A DNA stretch of 64,000 nt, from positions 2,653,501 to 2,717,500 of the forward strand of contig JAMXBD010000011.1 in the NCBI GenBank assembly GCA_024138025.1. The letters are read 5' to 3'. Made by a program: the position numbers and the translations under genes. Each line of letters opens with the position of its first letter. The first letter of the stretch is position 1. The stretch is from Combretum micranthum. Taxonomy: Eukaryota; Streptophyta; Magnoliopsida; Myrtales; Combretaceae. The notes under the pieces were generated by a model. It saw only the letters and a list, made by a program, of their open reading frames with translations. It did not search any database and was not told the DNA's origin. This document shows, piece by piece, positions 61,331 through 64,000 of this stretch.

Positions 61331-61731
61331 TATAATTTTGTCCTTGATTATTTCAACCAATCAAAGAACAAGGTACATGCTGATTTTGATCTGTAACAGA
61401 CAAGGAACAACAAGATGGAGACTTCAAAACATAGACATTTTATACTGCAACACATGCAACAAGTTCCTTAGTGCTTACGTCCTAAAAGAGGCATTCATTT
61501 GCAAAAAAATGTCACACATAAGTACCCTCTTGAAAGAAGTTCATTTATAGAATGGAAATTTTGAACGAAATATGGTACATAAATGATCACTACTAACAAG
61601 ATCAATGTTTCTAGATTTTGAGTTTAAAGCCAAGATTAAAGAAACTCCTCACACTAGAGATCGAAGAAATGATAAAGAAAAAGAAGACACAGATTAACGA
61701 GTTATTGCTGTAAAATGCTGCTCTGATACTA

Positions 61732-62068
61732 TGTTAGCAATTAATCTAATTCTCAAATATGATCAAGCAAAAGATTGATTGAATCAAACAGATGATAACT
61801 CTATCAACTAACGGATAAATAGTATAGAGAAAAATATAACGATGAAAATGAGAAGTGAAATATGATTATGTTAGTTGAATTGTTACAAGATGAAGCATTT
61901 ATATATGATCACACATGTACCAATAGGCTGATGACTCATGAAAGTGCAAAAAAAAAAAAAAAAAAAAAAAGCATAATACCTAATAACACATGTACCAATA
62001 GGCTGATGATTCATGAAAGTGAAAAAAACAAACAAACAAACAGCAGCTGCAGCAACTAACCCTTTTAA
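61732..62068 (-). repeat. 5' LTR of element A, with a 75-bp internal duplication
   Basis: It is longer than the 3' LTR (247 bp) because 'acacatgtaccaataggctg' occurs twice, at 61911 and 61986. The first copy is followed by an A run of about 23 bases (61950-61971). The border near 62068 is approximate. The primer site sits at 61720-61731. Confidence 0.75.
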
Positions 62069-62743
62069 ACTTCAAATAAAATAATTAGGCTCAATTGCCC
62101 CTCTTCAAATTATATTACAAAAATTAATTAAACTAAACATAAAAATTAGAGCCAAACTTATATCAATCTCTGTAGCCTAGGAGATTATTGCTTACCTCAG
62201 TGAAATAAATTTGCTTATACTTGAATGCACTGGTACACTAGTAAAATTTTTATTGTAACTCACTGGATGTGTATCACAAATTTTGTATTTAGTTTCACAA
62301 TAATTGCTCCACCTCCATGCTACAAGGAACCCGATATTATTAATTAAATACGTGCAAGTGTTCTTTTAAATCGTTTTTTCCCCCCATTTAAGATGAATAC
62401 GAGATCGGTGAATGTCAATTTAACTAGAGCCAACTTAGATCAGCTTGTAACACAGCGAATAGTGAGCACTGGCCTAGGTCAGGCTAGTTGGTCTATGCTG
62501 AAAGGCATTAGTTACTACAAAATGTACGAGGCCAGTTACGGGGAAAATACATCCCCCTATTTATTTTCTCTCAATTATTTTTTATTTATTCTCTTAAAAT
62601 GATATGTATATATATTTTCTTTTAAGTTGTTCTATCCTATTGATGGTTGAGAAAAAGAAAAGGTTAGGTCATGATACATTTTAATAATTTAATTAATCAT
62701 AACTATTGATTACAAGTCTCTTTAGTTTACTTTTTTAACATAC
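62069..62743. other. AT-rich DNA, no gene seen
   Basis: I see no gene. The 69-codon frame at 62393-62602 has no domain I recognise. Confidence 0.5.
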
Positions 62744-63034
62744 TACTATTATAGAACAAATTTAATAGTATAAACTATATCTATAAGTTTAAACTTTTAT
62801 ATCAAATAATTGTGATACTAATCTTATCATTGTATCGGAGCTACCAAGAAGTCATGGTTCAAATCCCTGCACGCTGATTACAGTCCCATAAAATTAAGTC
62901 GTCCACTTAATGGGTTTTAGTTAAAGTTAAAGTCTGAACCTGCAAGTGAGGAAAGTGTTAAATAGAATAAATATAATAATCAATGTTATATTTTTAAACT
63001 ATTAAATTAAATGATTGATGTGCTATTCTTGCCA
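62744..63034 (+). mobile_element. TRIM-like miniature LTR retrotransposon
   Basis: Two short repeats of about 80 bp bracket a 126-base middle. Left (62744-62829) and right (62956-63034) share 'tagaacaaatttaata' / 'tagaataaatataata', 'tttaaact', and the ends 'gatactaatcttatca' / 'gatgtgctattcttgcca'. Right after the left repeat is TGTATCGGAGCT (62831-62842), a mutated iMet primer site, and just before the right repeat is a purine-rich AAGTGAGGAAAG. Between them 'ggttcaaatccctgc' is the stretch common in plant TRIMs. It has no protein. No target duplication was seen, so borders may be off by a few bases. Confidence 0.6.
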
Positions 63035-64000
63035 ATTATCGCGTGTGATAATCAATGAAATAAGATGATTTCGTAATAATGTGATAAACAGTTTTAAGAA
63101 TTCAAGTGATATTAACTGTTAATTTGTCAACTTAAGAAAGCTAAAAAATAAAAAATAATTGAGAAATCCCAATTTTCATGTCCAGCTATATTGTCTTCCG
63201 GGGCCCGCTTAGTAGGATCATGCGTCACTATCCACTCAAGAAACGTATCCCCACAAGTGATATTTTCATGTAGTTGGCGTCTGAAAATCCTGATCATGAT
63301 GACACTGTCCGATCGATGTCCGCCTACATGAAATACCTACGCTGTCTTAACTCTTATACGCACAGTAGCACTCTTCAAGCAGTAACTCAAATGTGGCGTC
63401 CAATTGTTCTGATTGTTCTTTGCAAATTCCGACAACACACGAGATATAGGATACAGCAAAGTAAGATATGGAAATTACTTTGCCCTTTTACTAGTAGGGA
63501 CCTATCCATGATCTGACATCAGGAAAATACTTCACACAAACAGTCGACATTATATGTTTTGTGCAGCTACGAGCTAGCTTCCACCGAACAGAAGACATAG
63601 TCCCATCTGGACAGCAATTGTCTCTTGCGGCTCGCCTGCATCGGACATTTTCAAAACCTACGCGTGCGTGAAGTTCCTCTCTCTTTTGTACCATGACACT
63701 TTAGGGCTGGGGTCGGTGGTCTTTTTGATGCCCAATACGCCAATATATGAAAAGAAAAGATTCAGTGTTTTGTAATAGCCCAATTCAAAATCATTGCTCG
63801 GAACAAAAAGCATCCAAGTTCGTTTTTATGCACTCCAACACGATCCTCATTCAAGTAATTGTAACTCACATAGGAGACTTTCTCTCTCTCTCTCTCTCTA
63901 TCCTATAGAGGGAGAATTTTTCTGTGCATACAAAGAGGCAAAATGGCTTAAAAAGTATCCGTATTTTATAATTTGGATAAACCAATATCTGAATCTTTAA
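63035..64000 (+). other. GC-richer stretch, possible promoter or leader of a gene beyond the window
   Basis: From about 63190 the base composition rises in GC against the flanks, and 63881-63899 is a (CT)n run, which is frequent in plant 5' untranslated regions. Several open frames occur (63274-63516, 63794-64000, minus 63491-63694), but none has a domain I recognise. The frame at 63794 runs off the window end. No TATA box or start can be named with confidence. Confidence 0.3.
63881..63899. repeat. (CT)n microsatellite
   Basis: A 19-base run of CT repeats. A second one is at 45871-45892. Confidence 0.95.

Larger units (their letters stand above)
49883..62068 (-). mobile_element. Element A: Ale-like Ty1/copia retrotransposon, split by a nested element
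   Basis: A small copia element on the minus strand, about 4.2 kb once the inserted element B (52914-60891) is set aside. The LTRs are 49883-50129 (3') and 61732 to about 62068 (5'), both containing 'aatctcaaatatgatc' and 'aaagattgat'. The primer site, TAGTATCAGAGC on the minus strand (61731-61720), differs from the iMet match by one base. Integrase and RT text continues logically from 61330 down to 60892 and again from 52913 to 50130. Short LTRs and the coding text suggest the Ale lineage. Only about 400 bases lie between LTR and integrase, so gag and protease are mostly deleted. A MITE also sits in the RT. Confidence 0.85.

Noticed and set aside
62831..62890. A tRNA gene, because of 'ggttcaaatccctgc' resembling a T-arm
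   Set aside because: No acceptor stem, D-arm or anticodon stem can be folded; the text is better explained as a TRIM middle.
1..64000. CRISPR arrays, bacterial operons, riboswitches, or phage genes
   Set aside because: The sequence is a plant nuclear region; no regularly spaced direct repeats with unique spacers and no bacterial gene organisation were seen.

Overview
The window looks like nuclear DNA of a flowering plant, most likely a eudicot. It is AT-rich, has no operon structure or bacterial-type gene density, and is filled with plant-type transposable elements: a Tekay/Del-like chromovirus, Ale-like and SIRE-like Ty1/copia elements, Cassandra and another TRIM, a hAT relic, and MITEs with Mutator-type target duplications. 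The only intact gene I can support for the host itself is a small intronless secreted-peptide precursor of the CEP (C-terminally encoded peptide) family at 26858-27196, minus strand. || Layout. 1-11143: AT-rich DNA with a dead hAT transposase (1522-3470, minus), foldback MITEs, pieces of a hAT-type repeat rich in GGTTTGGTTT, and a 114-bp tandem duplication (10121-10348). 11144-25323: one 14.2-kb Ty3/gypsy element with about 3.95-kb LTRs, tRNA-iMet primer site, an extra ORF ahead of gag, gag with three zinc knuckles, protease, reverse transcriptase, RNase H, integrase, a C-terminal chromodomain and a polypurine tract. Its reading frames are broken mostly by single-base indels. 25324-31690: MITEs, the CEP gene and anonymous AT-rich DNA. 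31696-32149: a Cassandra TRIM on the plus strand whose 3' LTR lacks the 5S-like part. 32155-42400: mostly anonymous DNA with one MULE-type MITE (37139-37529) and a CACTA-like end (40500-40639). About 43500-45114: a SIRE-like relic on the minus strand that has lost pol. 45115-49882: more MITEs and an essentially complete minus-strand Cassandra (49021-49582) with a perfect 5-bp target duplication. 49883-62068: a nest in which a minus-strand Ale-like copia element (A) is split inside its integrase by a 7.98-kb plus-strand SIRE-like copia element (B, 52914-60891) and is also hit in its reverse transcriptase by a MITE (51715-52019). 62744-63034: a tiny TRIM with about 80-bp LTRs. 63035-64000: a GC-richer stretch with a CT repeat that could be the promoter or leader of a gene beyond the window. 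|| Working together. The retroelement genes are parts of single polyproteins (Gag particle, protease, RT/RNase H, integrase). No autonomous element here has an uninterrupted pol, so all look inactive unless some breaks are sequencing errors. I found no new multi-gene system. The most unusual items are the extra pre-gag ORF in the chromovirus, three adjacent GC-rich hairpins kept in both of its LTRs, asymmetric Cassandra LTRs, an octet of short repeats in the 3' untranslated part of element B, and one MITE family traced by matching 9-10 bp duplications at three sites.
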